A DNA stretch of 64,000 nt, taken from Bacilli bacterium (GTDB lineage: Bacteria; Bacillota_I; Bacilli_A; RF39; UBA660). Under the pieces are notes generated by a model, which saw only the letters and a program-made list of their open reading frames with translations, was not told the origin of the DNA and searched no databases. Below are positions 54,092 to 61,852 of this stretch, one piece after another. Position numbers and translations under genes: made by a program. The stretch is taken from positions 124,001-188,000 of the forward strand of contig JAFXYF010000008.1 in NCBI GenBank assembly GCA_017541885.1. Direction: 5' to 3'. The first letter of the stretch is position 1. Each line of letters begins with the position of its first letter.

Positions 54092-55993
54092 TTATTGTAC
54101 GAAAATTCTTATTTTACTTTGATCTTCTACTCTTTCACCTGCTTTAGGAGATTGTTCTACTATATTTTCTCCTTCTCCCTTTACTATAATTTGAAAATTA
54201 TATAATTCTTTTTTTGCTTCACTTAGACTCTTCCCAACTACATCAGGTACAGTATAAATAACTTTGTCATTCCACTCTAAATCTTTTTCTTGTCCATTAT
54301 CTTGCCTAGGTATCTCTAAAGCATCAATTATATCAAGTAGTATTCTCCTAGCAATAGGAGTTGTCGTATATGACGATAACATAGCCGTATTTTTAGGATT
54401 ATCTATTGCTAAATAAAATACTGCTTCAGGGTCATTTGCTGGAACTACACTCATAAAAGACATAATATAATTATTTACTAAATAAACTCCATTATCTTGT
54501 TTTTGAGCAGTACCAGTTTTACCACCAATTCTATATCCATCAATATAAGCACTTCGTCCTCCTCCTTTAGAGACAACACTTTCTAATGCATCTCTCATAA
54601 TAGCAGAAGTATTACTACTAATAACTCTTCTTTTAAACTTAGTATTTCTCTCTTCATAAATAGTATTTTTATCATCTACTATTCTTTTAACAATCATAGG
54701 TTCATATAAATATCCTCCATTCACAACAGCAGATACTGCCATTACCTGTTGTATTGGAGTTACAGATGGTCCTTGTCCAAAAGCACTAGTTGCAAGTTCT
54801 ACATTTCCTACTCTATCTAGTGGAAATAAAATACCCTTACTTTCACCATTTAAATCAATACCAGTTTTTTCTCCAAATCCAAATTTATTTATATAAGAAA
54901 ATAGTCTTTCTTTGCCTAACTTTTGTCCTAATTGTACAAATCCAGGATTACAAGAATTTTGTAATACTTGTAGAAAAGTTTGATCTCCGTGTCCTCCACT
55001 TTTCCAACATCTTAAAGTAGAACCATCAACATGTACTTTACCACTATCATAGAAATGATCATTATAAATATCTACTACTTTTTCTTCTACTGCAGTTGCC
55101 ATAGTCATAATCTTAAAAGTACTCCCCGGTTCAAATGATGCCCATATCGGTAAATTACGACTAAGTACTTCTTGTGAATAATTCTTATAATTATTTGGAT
55201 CATAATCAGGATAAGAAGATAATGCAAGTACCTCTCCATTTTTAGGATTAACTACAATACCTAAAGCCATATCTGGATTAAACATATTAGAAATATTATT
55301 CATTTCTCTTTCCAATGACTCTTGTATCTTAATATCAATAGTAAGTTGAATATTCATACCCTGAGTCGGTGCTACATAAACACTACTCTTATTTAAATTC
55401 TTTCCATGAGCATCAGAATAATATTTAATCTTACCATTTACTCCTTTAAGTTTAGAATCATATTGTAGTTCTAATCCTGATAATCCTTGATTATCTATTC
55501 CAACATATCCTAAAGAGTGACTAAGTAAATCTTTATAAGGATAATATCTTTTAGATTCTTTAACTAAATAAACTCCATCTATTTTTAAATTTTTAATTCT
55601 CTCTGCAGTATCTGCATCTAATCTTCTTCCTTCAGGATGAACTCTTTCAATTGATGTTTTTTTTGATACATGTTTATACATCTCTTCATAACTAACTCCA
55701 AGTATTTTAGAAAGACTCTTCGCAGTCTCTTCTTTATTATCAATTTGATTAGGTACTAACATTAAAGAAGCAGTCGTTAAATTATCCGCTAGTACTATTC
55801 CATTTCTATCTAGTATTTTTCCTCTATCTGCTTCTATTACTAATTCTCTACTCCATAAATCATCAGCTAAATTATTTAATTTTTTATATTCAAATACTTG
55901 TATATAAAACACTTTAAATAATATCAAAATAAAAAATATAACAATTAATAAAAACAATATTTTAATTCTTAAATGTATACTTTTATAAAACAT
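54092..55993 (-). CDS. Class B penicillin-binding protein with PASTA tail (FtsI/PBP2B/SpoVD type)
   Basis: A 633-residue transpeptidase. One N-terminal helix (ILFLLIVIFFILILFKVFYI), the dimerisation domain starting at EADRGKILDRNGIVLADNL, and a transpeptidase domain with the serine site FEPGSTFKIM (S291xxK), NSCNPGF and KTGTAQ. The last ~60 residues form one PASTA repeat (YTVPDVVGKSLSEAKKEL). It crosslinks septal peptidoglycan, acting with FtsW. The start at 55993 has GAGGTGTCT upstream, favoured over GTG two codons earlier. Heads the pbp, coiled-coil, mraY group. Confidence 0.93.
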   Translation of the reverse strand: MFYKSIHLRIKILFLLIVIFFILILFKVFYIQVFEYKKLNNLADDLWSRELVIEADRGKILDRNGIVLADNLTTASLMLVPNQIDNKEETAKSLSKILGVSYEEMYKHVSKKTSIERVHPEGRRLDADTAERIKNLKIDGVYLVKESKRYYPYKDLLSHSLGYVGIDNQGLSGLELQYDSKLKGVNGKIKYYSDAHGKNLNKSSVYVAPTQGMNIQLTIDIKIQESLEREMNNISNMFNPDMALGIVVNPKNGEVLALSSYPDYDPNNYKNYSQEVLSRNLPIWASFEPGSTFKIMTMATAVEEKVVDIYNDHFYDSGKVHVDGSTLRCWKSGGHGDQTFLQVLQNSCNPGFVQLGQKLGKERLFSYINKFGFGEKTGIDLNGESKGILFPLDRVGNVELATSAFGQGPSVTPIQQVMAVSAVVNGGYLYEPMIVKRIVDDKNTIYEERNTKFKRRVISSNTSAIMRDALESVVSKGGGRSAYIDGYRIGGKTGTAQKQDNGVYLVNNYIMSFMSVVPANDPEAVFYLAIDNPKNTAMLSSYTTTPIARRILLDIIDALEIPRQDNGQEKDLEWNDKVIYTVPDVVGKSLSEAKKELYNFQIIVKGEGENIVEQSPKAGERVEDQSKIRIFVQ

Positions 55994-56020
55994 AGACACC
56001 TCAGTAATTTATATGAAGAA

Positions 56021-56050
56021 ATAAAAAAAATAGAATTAAATTCTATTTTT
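56021..56050 (-). terminator. Terminator of the ATP-grasp gene
   Basis: AAAAATAGAATT and its complement with minimal loop and T run on minus, overlapping the stop. Confidence 0.75.
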
Positions 56051-56933
56051 CAAAACAAGCAAGTACTGCTCTCTTATATATTCTTTTAGCGATCTCTTCT
56101 CCATCTGGAAAATAATCACAAATATTAGTAATAACTCCACTATTTATTTCTATTATTTTTAGTTCATTATTATAAAGTTCTACTATATCAACACTAACAA
56201 AATTTAGATTTAATTTCTTAGTTGCAGAGATTGCTAAATCACTTAATCTATTATATAAATCTTTATCAGTTATTTTAAAAGGTTTTGCTCCCTTAGAAAT
56301 ATTATGCTTAAAACTATATGCATATTCTTTTCCTTTTTCTAAAACAAAATCTAAATCACTATGATCTATTTTTTCAAAGAATGGTTTATTAAATTCACAT
56401 AATAATTCATATGTAGTATGAACTCCATCTCCTACTATAATAGCTCGCATCTTTCCATAAATAAGTTCTACATCATTATTTAATACAATAACTCTATATT
56501 CACATTTAATATCATAAAAAGGACACATACTTATAGAATAATTTTTCTTAAATAATAATTCCATTTTAGAAAATAATTCTTCTTCATCTTTTACATGAAA
56601 TACACTATCTCCATAACACCCTTTATTAGCTTTTAAAACAATATCAGAGTTATATTCTTTAAATGTATTTAATACTTCTTCTCTAGAAGTATCTTTATAT
56701 AAAATATGATATTCACATACTGGAATATTATTATATTTAAGAGCTGAATAACAAGCATATTTATCATTACATATCTTTGCAGAAACATAATTATTTAAAT
56801 CAAATCTCATACCAATTAAATAATGAATTTGATCATCTTTTTCCATTACAATAATCCAGTCATTAGATATTAAACTAAATTTTATATTTTCTTCTTCACA
56901 TATTTCTTTTATTAATAATTGAATAGAGTTCAT
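56043..56933 (-). CDS. ATP-grasp ligase, RimK/cyanophycin-synthetase-like
   Basis: A 296-residue ATP-grasp protein. Segments in order: SDIVLKANKGCYGDSVFHVK (ATP-binding Lys and glycine loop, residues ~95-115), CEYRVIVLNNDVELIYGKMR (~160), and FVSVDIVELYNNELKIIEIN with the Mg-binding E-x-N (~255-275). The N-terminal ~90 residues are a pre-ATP-grasp domain. Such enzymes ligate a carboxylate to an amine, often on peptides, glutathione or amino-acid polymers. Location beside the cell wall genes could fit a wall amino-acid ligase, but the substrate is unknown. Confidence 0.78.
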   Translation of the reverse strand: MNSIQLLIKEICEEENIKFSLISNDWIIVMEKDDQIHYLIGMRFDLNNYVSAKICNDKYACYSALKYNNIPVCEYHILYKDTSREEVLNTFKEYNSDIVLKANKGCYGDSVFHVKDEEELFSKMELLFKKNYSISMCPFYDIKCEYRVIVLNNDVELIYGKMRAIIVGDGVHTTYELLCEFNKPFFEKIDHSDLDFVLEKGKEYAYSFKHNISKGAKPFKITDKDLYNRLSDLAISATKKLNLNFVSVDIVELYNNELKIIEINSGVITNICDYFPDGEEIAKRIYKRAVLACFEK

Positions 56934-56960
56934 ACTATCACTCCTGTATAGAAATTATAA

Positions 56961-56993
56961 TAAAAAAAAATAGACTTTTTCAAGTCTATTTTA
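56961..56993 (-). terminator. Terminator of the DUF853 gene
   Basis: AAAATAGACTT-GAAA-AAGTCTATTTT and a T run on minus; overlaps the stop of the ATPase gene. Confidence 0.8.
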
Positions 56994-58536
56994 ATAATGA
57001 TTTAAAAATTGCATTTAATCCTTTATTAATAATCTTATCAGCAGTCTTATTAGCAACCTTCTTACCTAGTTTATATTCAATACTATTCTTTCTTGCTTTT
57101 TCTGCTTCTCTCTTTTTCTTTTCTTCTAATCTTTCTGCTTCTTTCTTTTCTTTTTCTGCTTGTTTTGCAGCTTTCTCTGCTTCTTTAGCAGCCTTTTCAG
57201 CTTCTTTAGCTTCTTCTATAGCACGTTTTTCAGCTTCCTCTGCTTCATATTTTTCTTTAATCATTTTATCTAATTCTTCATAAGCAGAATCTCTTTCAAC
57301 TGCTTCTTCATATTTACCAACTATTGTAGAAGAATTAATAATTCTATTACGAGAAATATCATCAAGTACTCCCATCATACTTTGAGGAGGTAAGATATAA
57401 CACTTCTCTACTACAGCAGGTTCTCCATTTTCAGTTTGGAATGAAACTAAAGCTTCTCCAGTACCTAAAGCAAGAATTGCATCAGCAGTATTAAATTTAG
57501 GATTTGCTCTAAATGAATCTGCTGCTACTTTTACAGTCTTTTGTTCTGCAGGAGTATAAGCTCTTAAAGTATGTTGTACTCTATTTCCAAGTTGAGCAAT
57601 AATCTCATCAGGTACATCAGTTGGACTTTGAGAAATAAAGTATAAACCAATTCCTCTAGATCTAATTAATTTAACTACTTGTGTAATTTGTTTTAATCTA
57701 TATGAAGGCATTCCATTAAATAGTAAATGTGCTTCATCAAAGAAGAATACAATTCTAGGTTTATCTAAATCTCCAACTTCAGGCATATTATTAAATAAAT
57801 TAGTAAGTAACCATAATAAGAATGATGCATATAAATCAGGTGATTGGAACAATTTTACTGCATGAAGTATATTAATCATTCCTTTACCATTTGCATCTGT
57901 AACTATAAAATCTTTAATATCAAGTTCAGGTTGCCCAAAGAACTTATCTGCTCCTTGATTTTCTAGTGTTAATAAACATCTTTGAATTACACCTACACTC
58001 TGAGTAGTAATATTACCATACTTAGTAATAAAATCATTCTTATTATCTCCAACATATTGAAGTAATAATCTTAAATCTTTACAATCATCTAATTTCCATC
58101 CATTATCTTGTGCAATTTTAAATACAATTGCAAGAACTCCTTCTTGTGCTTCAGAAAGTCCTAACATCATAGATAAAATATCAGGTCCTACTGAATCAAT
58201 TGTAGTTCTAATAGGATGTCCATATTCTCCAAATATATCCCAAAATCTTACAGGGAAACCTTTATATTCAAAACCTTCTAGTCCTAATTTAGCAACTCTA
58301 CTATCTATATTTTCATTAGGTGTACCAGCAACTGCTGTTCCTCCTAAATCTCCTTTTACATCTGCTAAAAATACAGGTATACCAGCATCAGCAAAAGATT
58401 CAGCCATTACTTTAACAGTAGTAGTTTTACCAGATCCACTTGCACCTGTAATAATACCATGACGATTTGCCATCTTAGGTACTATAAAATACTCCTCTTC
58501 ACCTTTTCCAATAACAATTCTATTATTTAAATACAT
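56986..58536 (-). CDS. HerA-like ATPase, DUF853 (YjgR) family
   Basis: A 516-residue ATPase. Walker A is GIITGASGSGKTTTVKVMAE (~residues 30-48), Walker B is KPRIVFFFDEAHLLFNGMPS, and the sensor/arginine-finger region is KLIRSRGIGLYFISQSPTD. The family is HerA/FtsK-related and of uncertain job, perhaps DNA or protein translocation. The C-terminal ~90 residues are an Ala/Glu/Lys-rich coiled coil (EEAEKRAIEEAKEAEKAAKE) typical of this family. GGAGGTAAAT precedes the ATG at 58536. It lies alone between a weak hairpin and its terminator. Confidence 0.87.
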   Translation of the reverse strand: MYLNNRIVIGKGEEEYFIVPKMANRHGIITGASGSGKTTTVKVMAESFADAGIPVFLADVKGDLGGTAVAGTPNENIDSRVAKLGLEGFEYKGFPVRFWDIFGEYGHPIRTTIDSVGPDILSMMLGLSEAQEGVLAIVFKIAQDNGWKLDDCKDLRLLLQYVGDNKNDFITKYGNITTQSVGVIQRCLLTLENQGADKFFGQPELDIKDFIVTDANGKGMINILHAVKLFQSPDLYASFLLWLLTNLFNNMPEVGDLDKPRIVFFFDEAHLLFNGMPSYRLKQITQVVKLIRSRGIGLYFISQSPTDVPDEIIAQLGNRVQHTLRAYTPAEQKTVKVAADSFRANPKFNTADAILALGTGEALVSFQTENGEPAVVEKCYILPPQSMMGVLDDISRNRIINSSTIVGKYEEAVERDSAYEELDKMIKEKYEAEEAEKRAIEEAKEAEKAAKEAEKAAKQAEKEKKEAERLEEKKKREAEKARKNSIEYKLGKKVANKTADKIINKGLNAIFKSLLK

Positions 58537-58602
58537 ATTTACCTCCAAAGTTTAAATATCTAAATTTATTATAACAAAAAAATAAAAAGAGTAAAACAAG
58601 AA

Positions 58603-59379
58603 TTAACTTATAATACTCTTTATAGTAACTTGACTATTATCAGTAGTACTAATTACAGGACTACCCTTCTTAAATAATCTATCTTCATAATCTTCAATTG
58701 TAAATGTAACTACTACATCTTCCATACCTTGATTAGATACAAAGTATTTAGCATAATACTCTTTATGTTCACCAAATACTTCAACCTCTCTATTATTAAT
58801 AACCACTCTCGGAGGTTTTCTTAAATTCTCAGTAAAACTAAATGTTAAAGTAATCTTATTTCCATACTTCGCAATAGTATGATCATCAAAATTATCACTT
58901 TCAATATGAACAGTATAAATCTTTGGAGGTTCATTAGTTGTATAAATAATTAATCCTCCTGCAACAATAGCAATAAATAAAACTACACCAATAATAATTA
59001 AAACTAATTTACTATTTTTAGATTTAGGTTTTACTTCTTCTTCATCTTCTACAGAAGTATTTTCAGTAGGAGTATTCTCTACAGGAGTAGAAATAACAAC
59101 ATCATCAACAATTACTTCATGTTCCTCTTCAGGTTCTGTATCAGGTACTATTATATCTTCTACATCAGGAATACTTTCTTCAATCTCTTCTTTTACTTCT
59201 TCCTTTTTCTTTTCTTTAACTTCTTCTTGTTGCTCTGTCATCTCATCTTTAACATCATCTAAAGAAAAACTTTCTTCTTCTGCGACAGGAGTTTCATCCT
59301 CAAAATTAAGAGTAACAGTCTCTGGTTCTTTTTCTTCTACATCACGAATAAAGTCTTCTGAAAAGTTCTCATCACTCAT
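58603..59379 (-). CDS. Single-pass membrane protein with long acidic cytoplasmic tail
   Basis: A 258-residue protein not recognised. The first ~125 residues are acidic and probably disordered (Glu/Asp/Val repeats such as EVKEEIEESIPDVEDIIVPD). One helix follows (LVLIIIGVVLFIAIVAGGLI, ~127-146), then a ~110-residue beta-rich outer domain (YTVHIESDNFDDHTIAKYGN, ITLTFSFTENLRKPPRVVIN, VVVTFTIEDYEDRLF). The outer part looks like a single Ig-type domain. AGGAGGTGTCC precedes the ATG at 59379. It diverges from the CofE-like gene; a role is not evident. Confidence 0.5.
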   Translation of the reverse strand: MSDENFSEDFIRDVEEKEPETVTLNFEDETPVAEEESFSLDDVKDEMTEQQEEVKEKKKEEVKEEIEESIPDVEDIIVPDTEPEEEHEVIVDDVVISTPVENTPTENTSVEDEEEVKPKSKNSKLVLIIIGVVLFIAIVAGGLIIYTTNEPPKIYTVHIESDNFDDHTIAKYGNKITLTFSFTENLRKPPRVVINNREVEVFGEHKEYYAKYFVSNQGMEDVVVTFTIEDYEDRLFKKGSPVISTTDNSQVTIKSIIS

Positions 59380-59443
59380 AAAGGACACCTCCTATTATTT
59401 ACATTATAACATAAAAATAATTTTATCAAAGAAAAAGATATGA

Positions 59444-59449
59444 TATAAT
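59444..59449 (+). promoter_or_regulatory. Probable extended -10 box of the CofE-like gene
   Basis: TGATATAAT on plus, 22 bases before the ATG; no strong -35 at 17 bases. Confidence 0.45.
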
Positions 59450-59470
59450 TTTTATGAAAGGTAGGTTTTT

Positions 59471-60658
59471 ATGAGAGACTTAGGAACAGTTGTTAGAGGT
59501 ATACGTACCCCAATAATTAAAGAAGGAGACGATTTAGCTACAATAGTAACAGATGCTATTGTAAATGCTGGTAAAAATAATAATATTGAATTTAATGATA
59601 AAGATATAGTTGCAATTACAGAAGCAGTTGTAGGTATTTCTGAAGGAAATTATGTATCAGTAAATACTGTTACACAAGATATTAAGAATAAGTTTAATAA
59701 TCCTGAAGAATTAGGAATAGTATTCCCTATTCTATCAAGAAATAGATTTTCACTTATCTTAAAAGCAATCGCAAGAAGTACTAAAAAACTATATGTTTTA
59801 TTATCATTCCCAGCAGATGAAGTAGGAAATGGTATTTTAGATGAAGAAAGATTATATAAAAGTGATTTTTCAAAAGACTCAACTATTTCAGAAGAAGAAT
59901 ATAGAGAATATTTTGGAGATTGGCTACATCCATTTACAGGAATCAATATGTTAGATTTCTATAAAGAATTAATTGAAGCTGAAGGTTGTGAAGCACACTT
60001 TATATTATCTAATAATCCAGTAGATATATTAAAATATACAAAGAATGTTTTAACATGTGATATTCATACACGTTTCCAAACAAAATTCTTATTAAAAGAA
60101 TATGGTGCAAATGTATTAGGTTTATTTGATATTATGAATGCTCCAATTAATGGTAGTGGTTATAATGAAAAATATGGAATGTTAGGATCAAATAAATCTA
60201 CAGAAGAAAAATTAAAATTATTCCCAAGAACAGGTCAAGCATTAGTAGAAGAGATTCAAAGAAGATTAAAAGAAAAAACTGGTAAGACTATGGAAGTAAT
60301 GGTATATGGTGATGGAGCATTTAAAGATCCAGTTGGACATATTTGGGAATTAGCTGATCCAGTAGTATCTCCTGCATACACAAGTGGTCTTGAAGGAACA
60401 CCAAATGAAATTAAATTAAAATATGTATCAGATAATAAATTTGCTGATTTAAGAGGAGATGCTTTAAAAGAAGCAATCAAACAAGAAATTAGAAATAAAG
60501 AAAAAGACTTAAAAGGACAAATGATTACTCAAGGAACTACTCCAAGAAGATTAACAGATTTAATTGGTTCACTATGTGACTTAACTTCAGGATCTGGAGA
60601 TAAAGGAACACCAGTAGTATTCATTCAAGGATACTTTGATAATCTAGCAAGTGAATAA
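59471..60658 (+). CDS. Coenzyme F420-0:L-glutamate ligase-like protein (CofE family)
   Basis: A 395-residue protein. The N-terminus GTVVRGIRTPIIKEGDDLAT, then FNDKDIVAITEAVVGISEGN is the CofE fold start, and the C-terminal half has MVYGDGAFKDPVGHIWELAD and GDKGTPVVFIQGYFDNLAS. CofE adds glutamates to F420 in actinobacteria and archaea. No other F420 gene is visible, and Bacillota of this kind are not expected to make F420, so the substrate may be another gamma-glutamyl acceptor. It is longer than archaeal CofE (~250). AAGGTAGG precedes the ATG. Confidence 0.8.
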   Translation: MRDLGTVVRGIRTPIIKEGDDLATIVTDAIVNAGKNNNIEFNDKDIVAITEAVVGISEGNYVSVNTVTQDIKNKFNNPEELGIVFPILSRNRFSLILKAIARSTKKLYVLLSFPADEVGNGILDEERLYKSDFSKDSTISEEEYREYFGDWLHPFTGINMLDFYKELIEAEGCEAHFILSNNPVDILKYTKNVLTCDIHTRFQTKFLLKEYGANVLGLFDIMNAPINGSGYNEKYGMLGSNKSTEEKLKLFPRTGQALVEEIQRRLKEKTGKTMEVMVYGDGAFKDPVGHIWELADPVVSPAYTSGLEGTPNEIKLKYVSDNKFADLRGDALKEAIKQEIRNKEKDLKGQMITQGTTPRRLTDLIGSLCDLTSGSGDKGTPVVFIQGYFDNLASE

Positions 60659-60687
60659 TAAAAAAACACCAAACGGTGTTTTTTTTT
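60659..60687. terminator. Bidirectional terminator between CofE-like and LysR transcription units
   Basis: AAAAAACACC-AAAC-GGTGTTTTTT with A and T runs on both sides. Confidence 0.8.
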
Positions 60688-60853
60688 AACTCTTTTTCGG
60701 TATCAATAAAACATCTCTTATTCCAAGATTAACAACCTTAGGATAATTCTTATCTGTTTCCATTAATACATACTTAGAAGGAGTCTTTACAAAGTAAATG
60801 ACTCTTGCATCATGAAATGTATATATTGTTTTATTCAGCCGATTAGTATCCAT
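60686..60853 (-). CDS. Small 55-residue protein co-transcribed with lysR
   Basis: Reads MDTNRLNKTIYTFHDARVIY, then KYVLMETDKNYPKVV and ends IPKKS. It begins 6 bases after the LysR stop; a G-rich site (AAGGTGGGGG) lies about 12 bases upstream of the ATG, and its stop sits at the shared terminator. Codon choice resembles the neighbours and it has no shadow gene on the other strand. Not recognised. Possibly a small regulator or effector of the LysR unit. Confidence 0.5.
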   Translation of the reverse strand: MDTNRLNKTIYTFHDARVIYFVKTPSKYVLMETDKNYPKVVNLGIRDVLLIPKKS

Positions 60854-60859
60854 AAAAAA

Positions 60860-61750
60860 CTATTCCCCCACCTTATTAGTTAAAAGTTCAACAAACTTTT
60901 TAGTTGCTGTTGTTAAGAAATCATCTACATATACACAGCATACATCTACTGCAGGTAATGTATCTCCAAAAGTAACAACTTCAAAATCATCTTTATCAAT
61001 TTGATTATCAATTACATTCTTAACGAAATATCCAACACCTACTCCATCACGAACCATTTCCATCATAATTTCATTAGTCCATGATTCTACAATAGGTTCT
61101 AACTTAGTATTTTGACTCTCTAAGTATTCATTAAGTTTTAATCTAATAGATGTAGTCGCAGAAGGTAAAAGTAATGGATAATTCTTTAAATCCTCTACTT
61201 TATTTAATTTAACATCCTTCATTAATTTTTTATTATAAGCAAAACAATTTTGTAACTTAGTTAAAGTAACTTTCTTAACTTCTTTCTTAGTATTAATTGG
61301 TAATGTATCAACAATAATATCAAGTTTTCTAGTCTCTAACATCTCAACCATATCAGCTGTAGATTTACAAACAATTTCAAATCTTATTCCAGGATATATT
61401 TTTCTAAATTCTGCAATAAAATTAGATAAATAAAAACGTCCAATATATGAAGGAGTACCAATTCTAATACATCCAATACTTAAATTATTAAGATTCTTTA
61501 TATGCTCTTCAGCATCATTTAATATATTAAAAGCCGTAGAAACATAAGAGTATAACTCTTTAGCTTCTAGTGTAGGCTCAATTCCCTTACTATTACGATA
61601 GAACAAAGTATATCCAAGTTGTGTTTCTAATTCCTTTAAACTATAACTAATCGCAGGTTGTGAAACATATAATTTTTGAGCAGTCTTAGAAATACTTTTC
61701 TCTTCAAATAAATATAAAAAGATCCTATATAAATTATAATCAGTATTCAT
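60860..61750 (-). CDS. LysR-type transcriptional regulator
   Basis: A 296-residue LTTR. The winged HTH is at residues 1-60: YNLYRIFLYLFEEKSISKTA and KLYVSQPAISYSLKELETQL. The effector-binding domain follows (SIGCIRIGTPSYIGRFYLSN, then LDIIVDTLPI, and late GVGVGYFVKNVIDNQ). The regulated gene is not clear: it is transcribed with a 55-residue gene and lies convergent to the CofE-like gene. GAGGGGATTAAT precedes the ATG. A near-consensus promoter sits directly upstream. Confidence 0.9.
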   Translation of the reverse strand: MNTDYNLYRIFLYLFEEKSISKTAQKLYVSQPAISYSLKELETQLGYTLFYRNSKGIEPTLEAKELYSYVSTAFNILNDAEEHIKNLNNLSIGCIRIGTPSYIGRFYLSNFIAEFRKIYPGIRFEIVCKSTADMVEMLETRKLDIIVDTLPINTKKEVKKVTLTKLQNCFAYNKKLMKDVKLNKVEDLKNYPLLLPSATTSIRLKLNEYLESQNTKLEPIVESWTNEIMMEMVRDGVGVGYFVKNVIDNQIDKDDFEVVTFGDTLPAVDVCCVYVDDFLTTATKKFVELLTNKVGE

Positions 61751-61769
61751 ATTAATCCCCTCGCGACAT

Positions 61770-61798
61770 ATTATAGGTTATCTTTATAAAAAAGTCAA
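61770..61798 (-). promoter_or_regulatory. lysR promoter
   Basis: TTGACT (61793-61798), 17 bases and TATAAT (61770-61775) on minus, just after the terminator of the preceding surface gene. Confidence 0.7.
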
Positions 61799-61819
61799 AC
61801 ATTATAATTCATATTTATA

Positions 61820-61852
61820 AAAAGAAAAAGTGTAGAAAATCTACACTTTTTT
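61820..61852 (-). terminator. Terminator of the repeat-rich surface protein gene
   Basis: AAAAAGTGTAG-ATTTT-CTACACTTTTT and T-rich tail, overlapping the stop codon. Confidence 0.75.

Noticed and set aside
58575..58612. Possible terminator after the acidic membrane protein gene
   Set aside because: The stem AAAGAGTA/TACTCTTT has a loop of about 20 bases; too weak to list.
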